This document shows positions 33,429 to 42,378 of a stretch of DNA of 64,000 nt, piece after piece. Source of the stretch: DASQHY01 sp035602605. GTDB lineage: Bacteria > Acidobacteriota > Terriglobia > Acidiferrales > UBA7541. The translations under genes were made by a program, and so were the position numbers. Location: positions 1 to 64,000 of the forward strand of contig DATNLZ010000075.1 in assembly GCA_035602605.1 (NCBI GenBank), read 5' to 3'. Numbering within the stretch: the stretch's first letter is position 1; every line of letters begins with the position of its first letter. A model generated the notes under the pieces. That model made no database searches and was not told where the DNA came from. It saw nothing but the letters and a program-made list of their open reading frames with translations.

Positions 33429-33460
33429 CGATGGAAGTGTGACCGTTGTAGGAGACGGAC

Positions 33461-33784
33461 TTAGTGGAGTTCCGCGAGCGTGGTTTCCATCTCCGAGCGG
33501 GCGTGGTCGTCACCTTTTTTCTGGGCAACGGCGATACCGGAGGTAAGTACTTGGCGCGCTTCGGTCGAACGGGCATTGCGGATCAGGAATTGGGCGAACT
33601 GATAGTACGTGGCGATATATTCGGGATGCTTGGCTATCAGGTTTTGAAAATGCTGCTCGGCAGCCGGGGAATCTCCAGCGTTCATGCATTCAAGAGCCAG
33701 ACCATACCGTGAAAACGGGTCGTTCGGTTTGGCAGCAACGAACTCTTCGAGCATTTGGCGGCGAGTTTTCTGTGCCTGGGGCAT
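33461..33784 (-). CDS. Small TPR protein
   Basis: This 107-residue soluble protein has about two and a half tetratricopeptide-like repeats: DPFSRYGLALECMNAGDSPAAEQHFQNL (residues about 22-49), then YIATYYQFAQFLIRNARSTEARQVLTSGI (about 55-83). The final helix is acidic (SEMETTLAEL). The gene stands alone, divergent from the thioesterase gene across 38 bp. It should be a protein-interaction adaptor; no partner can be named. Confidence 0.72.
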   Translation of the reverse strand: MPQAQKTRRQMLEEFVAAKPNDPFSRYGLALECMNAGDSPAAEQHFQNLIAKHPEYIATYYQFAQFLIRNARSTEARQVLTSGIAVAQKKGDDHARSEMETTLAELH

Positions 33785-33822
33785 GAAAGGCGTATTATAG
33801 CGAGCTTGCCGCAGAATACAAA

Positions 33823-34395
33823 ATGAAGGCGTCGAAAGTTAGAATGAGGCGTATGGCCAGGAAAAAAGCAGCTTGGGTCACGACATCAAAGATAAGCAAT
33901 CAAAAAGGAAAGCCAGCCAGAGAAGCCCGCGCGGAAATGACTGAGGTGGTGTTGCCACAGGACACCAATCCTCTCGGCTTCATTCTGGGCGGGCGAGTGA
34001 TGCATCTGGTGGATATTTGCGCGGCCATTGCAGGGCACCGGCACAGCAACAGTTACATGGTGACGGCGTCAGTGGATTACCTGGACTTCCGCAATCCCAT
34101 CCGCGTGGGCGAACTGATTATTTTGAAATCGCAGGTGAACCGCGTTTTCCACACATCGATGGAAGTGGGCGTGAAAGTTTTCTCGGAGAATGTGCTTACG
34201 GGCGAGCGCAAGCACACGACCAGTGCCTATTTAACGTTTGTGGCCATCGATGACGTCACCGGCGCCAAGAAGGTGCTGGCGCCCTTGATTGCCCGAACAC
34301 CGGATGAGAAGAGACGCTACCGCGAGGCGGCACAGCGGAGGAAGTTGCGGCTGCGGCATCGGTATAAACAAAGTTTCGAGAATACTTCGTTTTAG
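33823..34395 (+). CDS. Acyl-CoA thioesterase, hotdog fold (YciA/BFIT type)
   Basis: The protein is 190 residues and hydrolyses acyl-CoA to free acid and CoA in the cytoplasm. After a basic 35-residue N-terminal extension comes one hotdog domain (about 38-165). Its strand-helix signature is TNPLGFILGGRVMHLVDICAAIAGHRHS, with the Asp of the active site in VDI, followed by TASVDYLDFRNPIRVGELIILKSQV. The C-terminal 25 residues are very basic (RRYREAAQRRKLRLRHRYKQS). Two Met codons inside the extension are alternative starts, and the family core would allow one near residue 39. Confidence 0.88.
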   Translation: MKASKVRMRRMARKKAAWVTTSKISNQKGKPAREARAEMTEVVLPQDTNPLGFILGGRVMHLVDICAAIAGHRHSNSYMVTASVDYLDFRNPIRVGELIILKSQVNRVFHTSMEVGVKVFSENVLTGERKHTTSAYLTFVAIDDVTGAKKVLAPLIARTPDEKRRYREAAQRRKLRLRHRYKQSFENTSF

Positions 34396-34493
34396 TTTGC
34401 AGCGCATCCGTCGGTTTTCAATCCTCACGAGCTCCGCTACCTGCAAGCTCTTCGCGATGCAGATTAAGCTAGGCATTGGATTGGAAGCTTGCA

Positions 34494-35066
34494 CTATTGC
34501 GGCACAGTGCTAAGCCAGATCGGGGTAGATGTGAGCTGGCGACTTGCGGTGGATGACTCTTCAGAGATTGCCAGCGCAGCGGTGGAATTGATGGGCGCGG
34601 GCGGGAAAGGAAGCACCAGGGCTATGATGCCTGCGGCGTCGGGACGGAAGATGCTGGCAACGCGCGGGGAGGAGGTTGTTTCTTTGGGAATGAGCCATAG
34701 CAGCAAGGTATGGTCCGCGGCGGGGATGGGCACATTTCCGCCGTAAATAAAGATGCCAAGTTTGGGGTGCCAGCAAGCGTGCAACGCAGGGGCCGTTTTG
34801 GCCTGCAAGGTGAACCGTACAGTAACTGGGTCGGACACGATTTCGCGGGCGCGCTTGGCCAGAGCTAGTTCTTTTCGAAGATTTAAGCGGGTTGTTTTGT
34901 GGCCATTGAGTCGCAACTGGAGTTCCGTGAGCTCCGACCGTGCACGACGAGATTGCCAAATCGAAAAAATGAAAAATAGCAAAAGCACCGCGGCGCCGGC
35001 CAACGCCCACCAGGGAAATTGCGGACGTTGAGAGGATGCTTGGGAAAATGGCTCAGGCGCTGGCAT
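34494..35066 (-). CDS. Membrane-anchored RskA-like anti-sigma C-terminal domain protein
   Basis: The protein is 190 residues. A transmembrane helix (about 19-36, WWALAGAAVLLLFFIFSIW) is followed by a coiled-coil-like stretch (about 38-72) and a beta-rich domain resembling the extracytoplasmic part of anti-sigma-K factor RskA (LLLWLIPKETTSSPRVASIF, then a Pro-rich hairpin). The N-terminal zinc-binding anti-sigma domain that would bind a sigma factor is missing, and no sigma factor gene is nearby. It starts 3 bp after the hemG stop, so it is the last gene of the hemE-hemN-hemG operon. The link to haem synthesis is unexplained. Confidence 0.6.
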   Translation of the reverse strand: MPAPEPFSQASSQRPQFPWWALAGAAVLLLFFIFSIWQSRRARSELTELQLRLNGHKTTRLNLRKELALAKRAREIVSDPVTVRFTLQAKTAPALHACWHPKLGIFIYGGNVPIPAADHTLLLWLIPKETTSSPRVASIFRPDAAGIIALVLPFPPAPINSTAALAISEESSTASRQLTSTPIWLSTVPQ

Positions 35067-35069
35067 CGC

Positions 35070-36623
35070 TTACTCGATGCTCCCAACGGACGAAAATGAC
35101 AAATAATTTCGTACACTAAGCGCAACGACACGGCGAGCTTGGTCGACGCAGGCCCCAATCGAGGGGCCTTCCAGATAATTCCCAGCCAGGAACAGCCCGG
35201 GAACGTTAGCGCATAGCGCGCGGAGAGAATCAATCCGTTGGATGTGGCCAAGATTATATTGAGGTAGCGCGTGGGGATAAATCTTTACCCCCGAGTGTTG
35301 TGTCTTGCCCGTGATGGATAGCACGACCTCTAGCTCTTTGGTGATGAGCGCAGCGATGTCTTGTGCAGGAAGAGCCACGACGCCTGGATCGGTTGCCCCG
35401 CCAGCGAAACTCGTGAGCACGGCGTAACCCTTTGGTGCTCGCCCTGCAAAAAGCGAAGTGTTCCAGATCGTGCCGAGAAGGTGAAGACCTTCGCTACGCG
35501 GAACGAGGAAACCAAAGCCTTTCAGCGATTTAGCGATTTGGTCCACGCGGTAGATGGAAGAGACGACGGCTACCGGCACGTATTCGATGTCAGCGAGAGG
35601 GGTAATGAAGTTATCCGACAGAGGCGCGAGGAGACAGGACGCGACGTCGGCTGGCGTGGCTACGATTAGCGATGGGACATCGAAGCTGCGTGGGCGACCT
35701 GCTTCGGTGGCGTGGACAATGAATCTACGGGTGTGGGCGGAGGATCTGTCCGCGGGAGAATTGCCACTGGGAGAATCGCCAGCCTCTGAATCGCGGTTGG
35801 GGAAATCGTAGGAAACGCTCTTGGCGGTGATGCCGCAGATCAGGCTGTCGCCGAGGGAGCGGACCAGAGCCTGAACTAGGCTTTCGTTGCCTTTGCGGAA
35901 ACTGATCAATGTGTGTTCCCGTTTTTGTTTTGGGGCATTCTTCGGGTCGCGCCTTGCCTGGGGTCCGACAATCGGCTTGGGGACAGGATGCTTACCGATT
36001 CCTTCGCGGGGCTCGCCGGAGTATCCAACGTGACCCACCCTTCCGGTACCCCGAATGATGCTGCCAAACATTTTCTCGGCTTGATATACAGTTGGAAATG
36101 CAGCACGAACGCTGAGGCGTTCGGGATCGCCGGCAAAAATGCCCGAAACAAGCGGGCCCACAAGACGGTCGAGCAGTTCTTGAGTGAATTTTCGACGCAC
36201 GAATCCTGCGACGGATTCATCAAATTCCGGTGGAGCGGAGCGGCCCACAGCATCGCGAAGAAGAGCGAGCTTGGTGCGCAAGCTCAGCAGGGAAGTAGTC
36301 AGAAGCTCCGGCGGACCGAGTGGAACACGCTGGAGATGCCCGTTTAGAAGCACAAAGCGCGGAGCTCTTGCGTCCGCTCGGAGCACCTCAGCTTGGAGCC
36401 CCAGGTCGCCAATCATTTCCAGCAGTGCGTCGGTAGACAGAAAACTTTGTGGCCCCTCTTCCAGAACGAAATCGTCACCTTGCACGGAACTGCTGATAAG
36501 CCCGCCGGGACGTTCAGACCGCTCCAGCACGAGGACGCGAACGCCAAGTTCGCGCAGGTAGTAGGCGCACGCCAGGCCGGAAATACCGCCACCGATGATG
36601 AGTGCTTGTACAGGACCTGGCAC
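35070..36623 (-). CDS. hemG: Protoporphyrinogen oxidase, HemY type
   Basis: This 517-residue FAD enzyme oxidises protoporphyrinogen IX to protoporphyrin IX. The N-terminal Rossmann motif is IIGGGISGLACAYYLRELG, then LVLERSERPGGLISS and the EEGPQSFLS substrate loop. The C-terminal FAD-binding segment is GLFLAGNYLEGPSIGACVDQ. An insertion at about 190-235 (KHPVPKPIVGPQARRDP), and another of Ser/Gly/Asp-rich sequence at about 275-300, make it longer than the usual 460-480 residues. The start is GTG. It lies 21 bp after hemN. It is the oxygen-dependent HemY type, though the operon also has oxygen-independent HemN. Confidence 0.92.
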   Translation of the reverse strand: MPGPVQALIIGGGISGLACAYYLRELGVRVLVLERSERPGGLISSSVQGDDFVLEEGPQSFLSTDALLEMIGDLGLQAEVLRADARAPRFVLLNGHLQRVPLGPPELLTTSLLSLRTKLALLRDAVGRSAPPEFDESVAGFVRRKFTQELLDRLVGPLVSGIFAGDPERLSVRAAFPTVYQAEKMFGSIIRGTGRVGHVGYSGEPREGIGKHPVPKPIVGPQARRDPKNAPKQKREHTLISFRKGNESLVQALVRSLGDSLICGITAKSVSYDFPNRDSEAGDSPSGNSPADRSSAHTRRFIVHATEAGRPRSFDVPSLIVATPADVASCLLAPLSDNFITPLADIEYVPVAVVSSIYRVDQIAKSLKGFGFLVPRSEGLHLLGTIWNTSLFAGRAPKGYAVLTSFAGGATDPGVVALPAQDIAALITKELEVVLSITGKTQHSGVKIYPHALPQYNLGHIQRIDSLRALCANVPGLFLAGNYLEGPSIGACVDQARRVVALSVRNYLSFSSVGSIE

Positions 36624-36644
36624 GGGAGGGTCAGGACGGCACTG

Positions 36645-38057
36645 CTAGAGCGTTTTTGAAAACAGCGGCTTGGCGTCAAGCTGCTGCTTTTCGAGATAAC
36701 CGTCGAAAATCATGGCCACATTGCGGATGAAAATCCGGCCAAGCATGGTGGCACGGATTTCATCGGCGTTGACTACGGTTAATCCGTCATCGCAAAATCC
36801 TTGCAGGCGAGCGATTTCGCCCGAGAAGTATTCATCAAAACAAATTGAGAATTCGCGTTCGATTTCACGCTTGGGTATTACGGTGTGGCACAGGAGGCGG
36901 TTGATTACCGAGCGGCGAATCCGGTCATCATGGCTCAAGCGATAGCCGCGCATTGTGGCAAGTCCGCGCGTGTTCACGGCGGATTGGTAGCTGTTGAGGT
37001 CGCGGAAATTTTGTGCATAGCCGTCGCCAATATTGCTGATGGCGCTGACGCCCATGCCAAACAGGTCGGCGCCAGCCTTGGTCGTGTAGCCTTGAAAATT
37101 TCGGTGCAGCGTACGATTGCGCTGCGCCTCGGCAAGCTCATCGCCTGGCCGCGCGAAGTGATCCATGCCGATATAAAGATACCCCGCGTCGAGAAATACT
37201 CGAAGGCCCGTGCTGAAAATGTCGAACTTGGCCATGCCCTGGGGGAGATGTCCGGCAAAGCTACCTTGCTGTTTGTGCAGCCAGGGAACATGCGCGTAGC
37301 TGAACAGCGCGACACGATCAGGTTGCAGGTCGAGCACTTGCTCGACAGTGCGCGCGAAACGCTCCGAGGTCTGATAAGGCAATCCGTAGATGAGGTCCAC
37401 ATTGATGCTGTCGAAGCCCAGAGAACGCGCGGCGAGGATGAGGTCGCGAGTCAATTCCGGCGGTTGAATCCGGTGAACCGCGGCTTGTACTTCTGGATGA
37501 AAATCCTGAATGCCCATGCTCAAACGATTGAAGCCAAGGCGGCGCAAAGTCTCCAGATGTGCGCGGCTTGTAACCCGCGGGTCGACCTCGACGCCGATTT
37601 CCCCTTGCGGTGAAAAAGCAAAACGGTCGCGCGTGAAGTTGAAAAGGTCTTCCATTTGTTCCGGGGAAAGATAAGTGGGTGTGCCGCCCCCCCAATGGTA
37701 CTGAACAACGGGCCGCGTGCGCGAAACCCGCTTGCTGAATTGCTCGATCTCTTTCTTCAAGATATCGAGGTAGGGCTGAGCGACTTGCTTATCTTTTTGG
37801 ATGACTACATTGCATGCGCAGAAAAGGCAAAGGCTCTCGCAAAAGGGAAGATGGAGGTAGAGCGAGACCGGCGCGCGAGCAGAATCGGATGCCGCGCACA
37901 CTTGTTCCAGGTCGCCGGGGCCAAACTGGTCATTCCACACTGGCGCCGTGGGATAGCTCGTGTATCGCGGGCCGGGGCGGTTATATCGCGCCAGAAAATC
38001 CTCGGTGATCTGAAAACGTTCGGCGTCAAGCTGCAGATGCGTTTTAAGGTCGGACAT
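36645..38057 (-). CDS. hemN: Oxygen-independent coproporphyrinogen III oxidase
   Basis: This 470-residue radical SAM enzyme decarboxylates coproporphyrinogen III to protoporphyrinogen IX. The cluster motif is PFCESLCLFCAC (Cys73, Cys77, Cys80, with Cys82), preceded by RYTSYPTAPVW at the N-terminus and followed by HWGGGTPTYLSPEQ. DLIYGLPYQT and the HFARPGDELA motif identify true HemN rather than HemW. The ATG at 38057 (MSDLKTHLQLD) with GAAGAAAAG upstream is chosen over a frame reaching 38186, which would overlap the end of hemE. It is 22 bp downstream of hemE. Confidence 0.95.
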   Translation of the reverse strand: MSDLKTHLQLDAERFQITEDFLARYNRPGPRYTSYPTAPVWNDQFGPGDLEQVCAASDSARAPVSLYLHLPFCESLCLFCACNVVIQKDKQVAQPYLDILKKEIEQFSKRVSRTRPVVQYHWGGGTPTYLSPEQMEDLFNFTRDRFAFSPQGEIGVEVDPRVTSRAHLETLRRLGFNRLSMGIQDFHPEVQAAVHRIQPPELTRDLILAARSLGFDSINVDLIYGLPYQTSERFARTVEQVLDLQPDRVALFSYAHVPWLHKQQGSFAGHLPQGMAKFDIFSTGLRVFLDAGYLYIGMDHFARPGDELAEAQRNRTLHRNFQGYTTKAGADLFGMGVSAISNIGDGYAQNFRDLNSYQSAVNTRGLATMRGYRLSHDDRIRRSVINRLLCHTVIPKREIEREFSICFDEYFSGEIARLQGFCDDGLTVVNADEIRATMLGRIFIRNVAMIFDGYLEKQQLDAKPLFSKTL

Positions 38058-38079
38058 CTTTTCTTCGCGTTTCTTTGCG

Positions 38080-39159
38080 TTAGCTGGCACGGGCGGGCGC
38101 GGGGCAAACATCAGAGATTTTCGCGCCTTGTCCAGTCCCAATGAAGACCCGGGCATTCTCAACCGGAGTGGTGGGCAGAATACCATGGCCGAGGTTTAGA
38201 ACGTGGCCCACGCCGCCAGTCTTAGAAATCGCATCGTGAACGGTTGATCGAATATGATCTGCTGAGCCGAGCAAAACACTTGGATCAATGTTTCCTTGCA
38301 GCGCGATTCGCGAACCAAGTTCGCGGCGCAATTCTCCCAAATCCACTCGCCAGTCTACGCTGAGCACATCGGCGCCGGAGCGTGCCACGCCGTCCAACAA
38401 ATGCGATGAGCCCTTGGTATAAAGAATTACCGGAGTTTTTCCGGCCCCCAGCTCAGAAATTAAGAGCTGCGTCGCCGGGAGAGCGAACTCAAGATAATCG
38501 TGGCGCGATAGTTCACCACACCAGGTGTCAAATAATTGCACCACGGCGGCGCCGGCCGCTATTTGCGCTTTCAAGTAGGAGGCTGTGGCGCGAGCGATCT
38601 TCTCTAGAAGGCTGCGCATCAGACGAGGCTCTCGGAAAAGCATAGCCTTGGGAGTCGAGAAGCTTTCGCGGCTCCGACCTTCGATCATGTAACAGGCCAC
38701 TGTCCATGGTGCTCCGGCGAATCCGATGACCGGCACATCTGGACCAACGGCGCTGCAAATTTTGCGGATGGTATCAAAAACGAAGCGCGTTTCTATTTCC
38801 GGATCAAAGTGTCGCAGCGTGGCGACCTGATGTGCTTCACGGATGGGATGAGGTAGGACCGGACCGACGTCGTTTAGCTCGAGTTCCATCCCCATCGCTT
38901 CGGCAACAATGAGAATGTCGGAAAAAACAATGACGGCATCTACGTTGAGGCGCCGAAAAGGCTGCAGTGAGACTTCGGTGGCCAGATCCGGAGTCTTGCA
39001 TACTTCGAGAAAAGCATGTGCGCGGCGGACCTCGCGGTATTCAGGAAGGTAGCGGCCGGCCTGACGCATCATCCAAACGGGTAGCCGTTCGACTGGCTCT
39101 GAACGGCAGGCGCGCAGAAAGATGCTTTTCCGGCTGGCGGTGTTGCTAAGTTCAGTCAT
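38080..39159 (-). CDS. hemE: Uroporphyrinogen decarboxylase
   Basis: This 359-residue cytoplasmic enzyme converts uroporphyrinogen III to coproporphyrinogen III. The N-terminal signature LPVWMMRQAGRYLPEYR is complete, and the second signature is seen around IGFAGAPWTVACYMIEG. FSDILIVAEAMGMEL carries the active-site Asp region, and NLGHGILPTTPVENARVF is the usual C-terminal motif. Neither ATG, at 39159 or 39183, has a clear ribosome binding site; the family length favours 39159. It is the first gene of the leftward haem operon and shares a 171-bp divergent region with the ccsA/hemX-hemA operon. Confidence 0.96.
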   Translation of the reverse strand: MTELSNTASRKSIFLRACRSEPVERLPVWMMRQAGRYLPEYREVRRAHAFLEVCKTPDLATEVSLQPFRRLNVDAVIVFSDILIVAEAMGMELELNDVGPVLPHPIREAHQVATLRHFDPEIETRFVFDTIRKICSAVGPDVPVIGFAGAPWTVACYMIEGRSRESFSTPKAMLFREPRLMRSLLEKIARATASYLKAQIAAGAAVVQLFDTWCGELSRHDYLEFALPATQLLISELGAGKTPVILYTKGSSHLLDGVARSGADVLSVDWRVDLGELRRELGSRIALQGNIDPSVLLGSADHIRSTVHDAISKTGGVGHVLNLGHGILPTTPVENARVFIGTGQGAKISDVCPAPARAS

Positions 39160-39255
39160 TGTAAACGTCGAAGTAAATATCATAGCAGACTTTGCATGCC
39201 CGAACGTCAGGACCAGTTCGTCTCTGGCAGCATGCTTTCATGCGTATATTTTGGA

Positions 39256-39261
39256 TATAAT
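39256..39261 (+). promoter_or_regulatory. Likely -10 element of the rightward haem operon
   Basis: A consensus TATAAT lies 69 bp before the ccsA/hemX-like start in the shared hemE/ccsA gap. The -35 region at 17 bp is poor (TGCTTT), so an activator or a non-housekeeping spacing may be involved. No clear inverted repeat was found in the gap. Confidence 0.4.
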
Positions 39262-39330
39262 GATGTGTGAGGAAAACGCATCGGTAAGGGGCCCCGGCCA
39301 AGCTGGTGCCCGCCTGCTGGACTATCTTCC

Positions 39331-40143
39331 ATGGCGAATTATTTGATGATTCTAACAGCGCTGGTCTATGCGGGTAGTTTTGGTTTTTATGTAGGCGATC
39401 TCCGCGGGATTCGCGGCGGGCTGGGGCGAGTCGCAACGCTTCTGCTGGCTGGCGGAATTTTTCTGCATTACCTGGTTTTGTTGCAGAGGTCTCGCTGGGT
39501 GCATGCGGTGCCGTATCAAGACCTGTACGGCTCGATGTCTCTTTTTGGCTGGCTGCTCGCCCTCACGTATCTCGGACTCGAATTGATTCATCGGCAGCGT
39601 TCGGTGGGAGCTTTTGTCCTCCCGTGCGTTCTGTTGTTATTTATTTCCGCGAATCTTTTTCCGGCGTCCATAGCTTCGCCAGCACCAGCACGCGGTTCGC
39701 TGTTTGCGCTGCACGTGACAATGAGCATATTAGCGTATTCCGCGTTTGCAATTTCTTTTGTTCTGAGCCTGATGTTTCTGCTGCAGGATCGTGTGCTTCG
39801 AGGGCGAAGCCTAGGACCTATGTTTTGGCGCTTTCCCGCGCTGGAATTGCTTGAACAAATGAGCAGGACGAGCGTGCTGGTGGGACTTGGATCGATGTCG
39901 CTCGGGATTATTTTTGGCTACATGTCAGCGGCAAAAACGAACGCTAATTTCTGGAATGCGGACGCCAAGAATATTGTAACGCTTGTTATTTTCGGGATCT
40001 ATGCAGCTTATCTTTTACTGGGGCGCTCAGCGGCGTGGCGAGGCGCACGGGCATCGATGCTCTGCGTAGTAAATTTTGTCGTTGTGATTCTTAGTTATAC
40101 TGTAGTTAACATGTACTTCTCCCATTATCACAGATATTTTTAG
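39331..40143 (+). CDS. CcsA/HemX-like membrane protein
   Basis: The protein is 270 residues with about eight transmembrane helices, of the cytochrome c assembly CcsA/CcmC/HemX family. Conserved parts are VPYQDLYGSMSLFGWLLAL, LHVTMSILAYSAFAISFVLSLMFLLQ (with a likely haem-ligand His) and RTSVLVGLGSMSLGIIFGYMSA. The Trp-rich WWD haem-handling motif of true CcsA proteins is reduced to NFWNADAKN here. Together with its place directly before hemA, that argues for a HemX-type role: in Bacillus, HemX affects the cellular amount of glutamyl-tRNA reductase. It is the first gene of the operon, 28 bp before hemA. Confidence 0.85.
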   Translation: MANYLMILTALVYAGSFGFYVGDLRGIRGGLGRVATLLLAGGIFLHYLVLLQRSRWVHAVPYQDLYGSMSLFGWLLALTYLGLELIHRQRSVGAFVLPCVLLLFISANLFPASIASPAPARGSLFALHVTMSILAYSAFAISFVLSLMFLLQDRVLRGRSLGPMFWRFPALELLEQMSRTSVLVGLGSMSLGIIFGYMSAAKTNANFWNADAKNIVTLVIFGIYAAYLLLGRSAAWRGARASMLCVVNFVVVILSYTVVNMYFSHYHRYF

Positions 40144-40171
40144 AGGACTTGGTTTTGGGACTAACGGCGGC

Positions 40172-41449
40172 ATGGAGATCGTACTCATCGGACTGAATCA
40201 CCGCACGGCATCCCTCGAGATGCGCGAGCGCGTGGCGTTTAATCCGGAGCAGGCGTTGCGCGCTTCCGAGGAATTGCGCACGCGGGGCATTCTCGAAGAG
40301 TCTCTGGTACTTTCGACCTGCAACCGCAGCGAGCTCTATGGTGTTCCTGTTCAAACGCTTACCGGCACTGCCGACTCCCTCGAAGGTTTCCTGACCACCT
40401 TCCATCACTTGCGTGCCGAAGAGTTGGACGGCTTCGTGTACCGGCATCGCGACCGTGACGCTGTGCGCCACCTGTTCCGTGTATCTGCAGGGCTCGATTC
40501 CATGATGCTGGGTGAAGCAGAAATCCTAGGACAAGTTCGCGAAGCCTATCGCGCCGCGCTCGAACATGGCGCAACCGGTCCGGTCTTGAACCGGATGTTC
40601 CAGGGCGCCCTTGAGGTTGGCAAGCGAGTTCGCGCCGAGACCGAAATAGGTACGCGGCCGATGTCCGTGGCGTCCGCGGGCATAAGGCTCGCGGAAAAAA
40701 TTTTTGGAAAGCTGCGTGGGCACTCGGCATTAATTCTAGGCGCCGGTGCGATGGGTGAGCAGGCTGTCGTGCAGTTGCGGGACCGCGGCATCAGCCGAGT
40801 GATCGTTGCGAATCGATCAGCAGAACGCGGCGCGGAGCTTGCGAAACGCGTGAATGGCGACAGTGTACCATGGGAAGGGCTCCCGGAGGTTTTACGGGAA
40901 CCCGATATTCTCGTTACGTCCGTTGGAGGCAATGAGCGCATCCTCACCCGTGAGATGATCGCGCGCGCCATGGAGCTGCGCGGCAACCGCTCCCTATTCG
41001 TGATTGACTTGGGAATGCCGCGAAACGTCGACGGCGAAGTGGGCTCGCTCTACAACGTCTATCTCTACAATATCGACGATCTCACCGAAATCGTGGAGCA
41101 GAACAAACAGGCACGAGCGAGCGAAATCCCGAGAGCGGAAGAAATCATCGAAGAGCACGTTGTAAAGTTTCATTCCTGGCAGACCAGCCTTGAGGCCGGG
41201 GCGCTGGTCGACGAGTTGCGTTCCAAACTACGCACGGAAAGCGCGGAATTTTTGCGTGAGCCGCTCCAGGCCATGACGCACCTTTCTGCCGCAGACAGGG
41301 AGCGCATTACCCGGATCACCGAGGAACTAGTGGAACACCTGGTGCTCAACCGTGCGGAACGCTTACGCGAAGAGCGCGAACTGCGGCGCAAGCTCCAGAA
41401 CCTCGAAGCCCTTCGCGACCTTTTTCACTTGCCTCGAGAAAAACCTTGA
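40172..41449 (+). CDS. hemA: Glutamyl-tRNA reductase
   Basis: The protein is 425 residues and reduces glutamyl-tRNA(Glu) to glutamate-1-semialdehyde with NADPH, the first committed step of the C5 pathway. The catalytic domain has GLNHRTASLEMRERVAF and the thioester-forming Cys50 in LSTCNRSELYG. GLDSMMLGEAEILGQVREAY follows, then the NADPH-binding GAGAMGEQAV (about 190) and the C-terminal dimerisation helices. The ATG at 40172 matches the family N-terminus exactly. Its TGA overlaps the TTG start of hemC. The N-terminal degradation and haem-feedback signals described in enterics cannot be judged here. Confidence 0.97.
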   Translation: MEIVLIGLNHRTASLEMRERVAFNPEQALRASEELRTRGILEESLVLSTCNRSELYGVPVQTLTGTADSLEGFLTTFHHLRAEELDGFVYRHRDRDAVRHLFRVSAGLDSMMLGEAEILGQVREAYRAALEHGATGPVLNRMFQGALEVGKRVRAETEIGTRPMSVASAGIRLAEKIFGKLRGHSALILGAGAMGEQAVVQLRDRGISRVIVANRSAERGAELAKRVNGDSVPWEGLPEVLREPDILVTSVGGNERILTREMIARAMELRGNRSLFVIDLGMPRNVDGEVGSLYNVYLYNIDDLTEIVEQNKQARASEIPRAEEIIEEHVVKFHSWQTSLEAGALVDELRSKLRTESAEFLREPLQAMTHLSAADRERITRITEELVEHLVLNRAERLREERELRRKLQNLEALRDLFHLPREKP

Positions 41450-42378
41450 AGATCTTGCGCGTTGGATCGCGGAGCAGCCTATTGGCGCAATGGCAAGCCA
41501 ACCATGTGCGCGAACAAATCGCGACGCTCTGCGGAATTGAGTCGGAAATCGTACTGATCAAAACATCAGGCGATCGTTTCGAACATGTCCCTGTGAATCA
41601 GATCGGCCTCAAAGGCATTTTCATAAAGGAACTTGAAGACCAGCTTCTCGAGGGTCAGATCGATCTAGCCGTTCATAGCGTCAAGGATGTGCCGACGGAA
41701 ACACCTCGGGGGCTGACCTTCCCAGCCATTTTGCGGCGCCAGGATGTGCGCGACTGCATCGTCTCGGCAACAGGAACGGGCCTCGCGGGGTTACGCCAGT
41801 CTGCGCGAATTGGCACGAGCAGCCTGCGGCGGCAATCGCAGCTGCGCCACCATCGCCCGGATTTGGACGTTCGTGAGCTCCGCGGAAATGTCGACACTCG
41901 CGTACGCAAAGTTGACAGCGGCGAATATGATGCTGTGGTTTTAGCCAAGGCTGGACTCGACCGACTCGGCATGAGCCAGCGCATTTCCGAAGTGCTCTCA
42001 CCGCAAATTTGCCTTCCGGCAGTTGGCCAGGGCACGCTGGGTATCGAAACGCGTTCCCGGGACAGGGAATTGAACGAATTGATGGCGCGTCTCGAGGATG
42101 CTGAGACCCGGTCGGCTATCCTGGCGGAACGCGCGCTGCTTGCTGCGCTACAAGGCGGTTGCCTCGTGCCGATTGGCGGCTGGGCTCGAATGGAGCGAAA
42201 CGAGTTCGTCCTGGAAGGCTGTGTTGCTTCTATTGATGGCACGGATTACATTCGTGAGCGCGCCGCCGGACCTCCTGAAGAGCCTGAAGCTCTCGGGCAA
42301 AAAGTCGCGCGCGCGTTGCTCGATGCGGGTGCTGTTCGCATTCTCGAAACAGCAGGAAGGCAATTTGATAGCCGCTGA
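41446..42378 (+). CDS. hemC: Porphobilinogen deaminase (hydroxymethylbilane synthase)
   Basis: This 310-residue cytoplasmic enzyme links four porphobilinogen units into hydroxymethylbilane. The start is TTG at 41446, overlapping the hemA stop as TTGA; no ATG fits, because the family N-terminus KILRVGSRSSLLAQWQA begins at once. Cys239 in LQGGCLVPIGG binds the dipyrromethane cofactor. LAVHSVKDVPTE carries the catalytic Asp region, and IGTSSLRRQSQL and RGNVDTRVRK carry the Arg residues that bind the growing chain. The length is typical. Confidence 0.97.
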   Translation: MKILRVGSRSSLLAQWQANHVREQIATLCGIESEIVLIKTSGDRFEHVPVNQIGLKGIFIKELEDQLLEGQIDLAVHSVKDVPTETPRGLTFPAILRRQDVRDCIVSATGTGLAGLRQSARIGTSSLRRQSQLRHHRPDLDVRELRGNVDTRVRKVDSGEYDAVVLAKAGLDRLGMSQRISEVLSPQICLPAVGQGTLGIETRSRDRELNELMARLEDAETRSAILAERALLAALQGGCLVPIGGWARMERNEFVLEGCVASIDGTDYIRERAAGPPEEPEALGQKVARALLDAGAVRILETAGRQFDSR

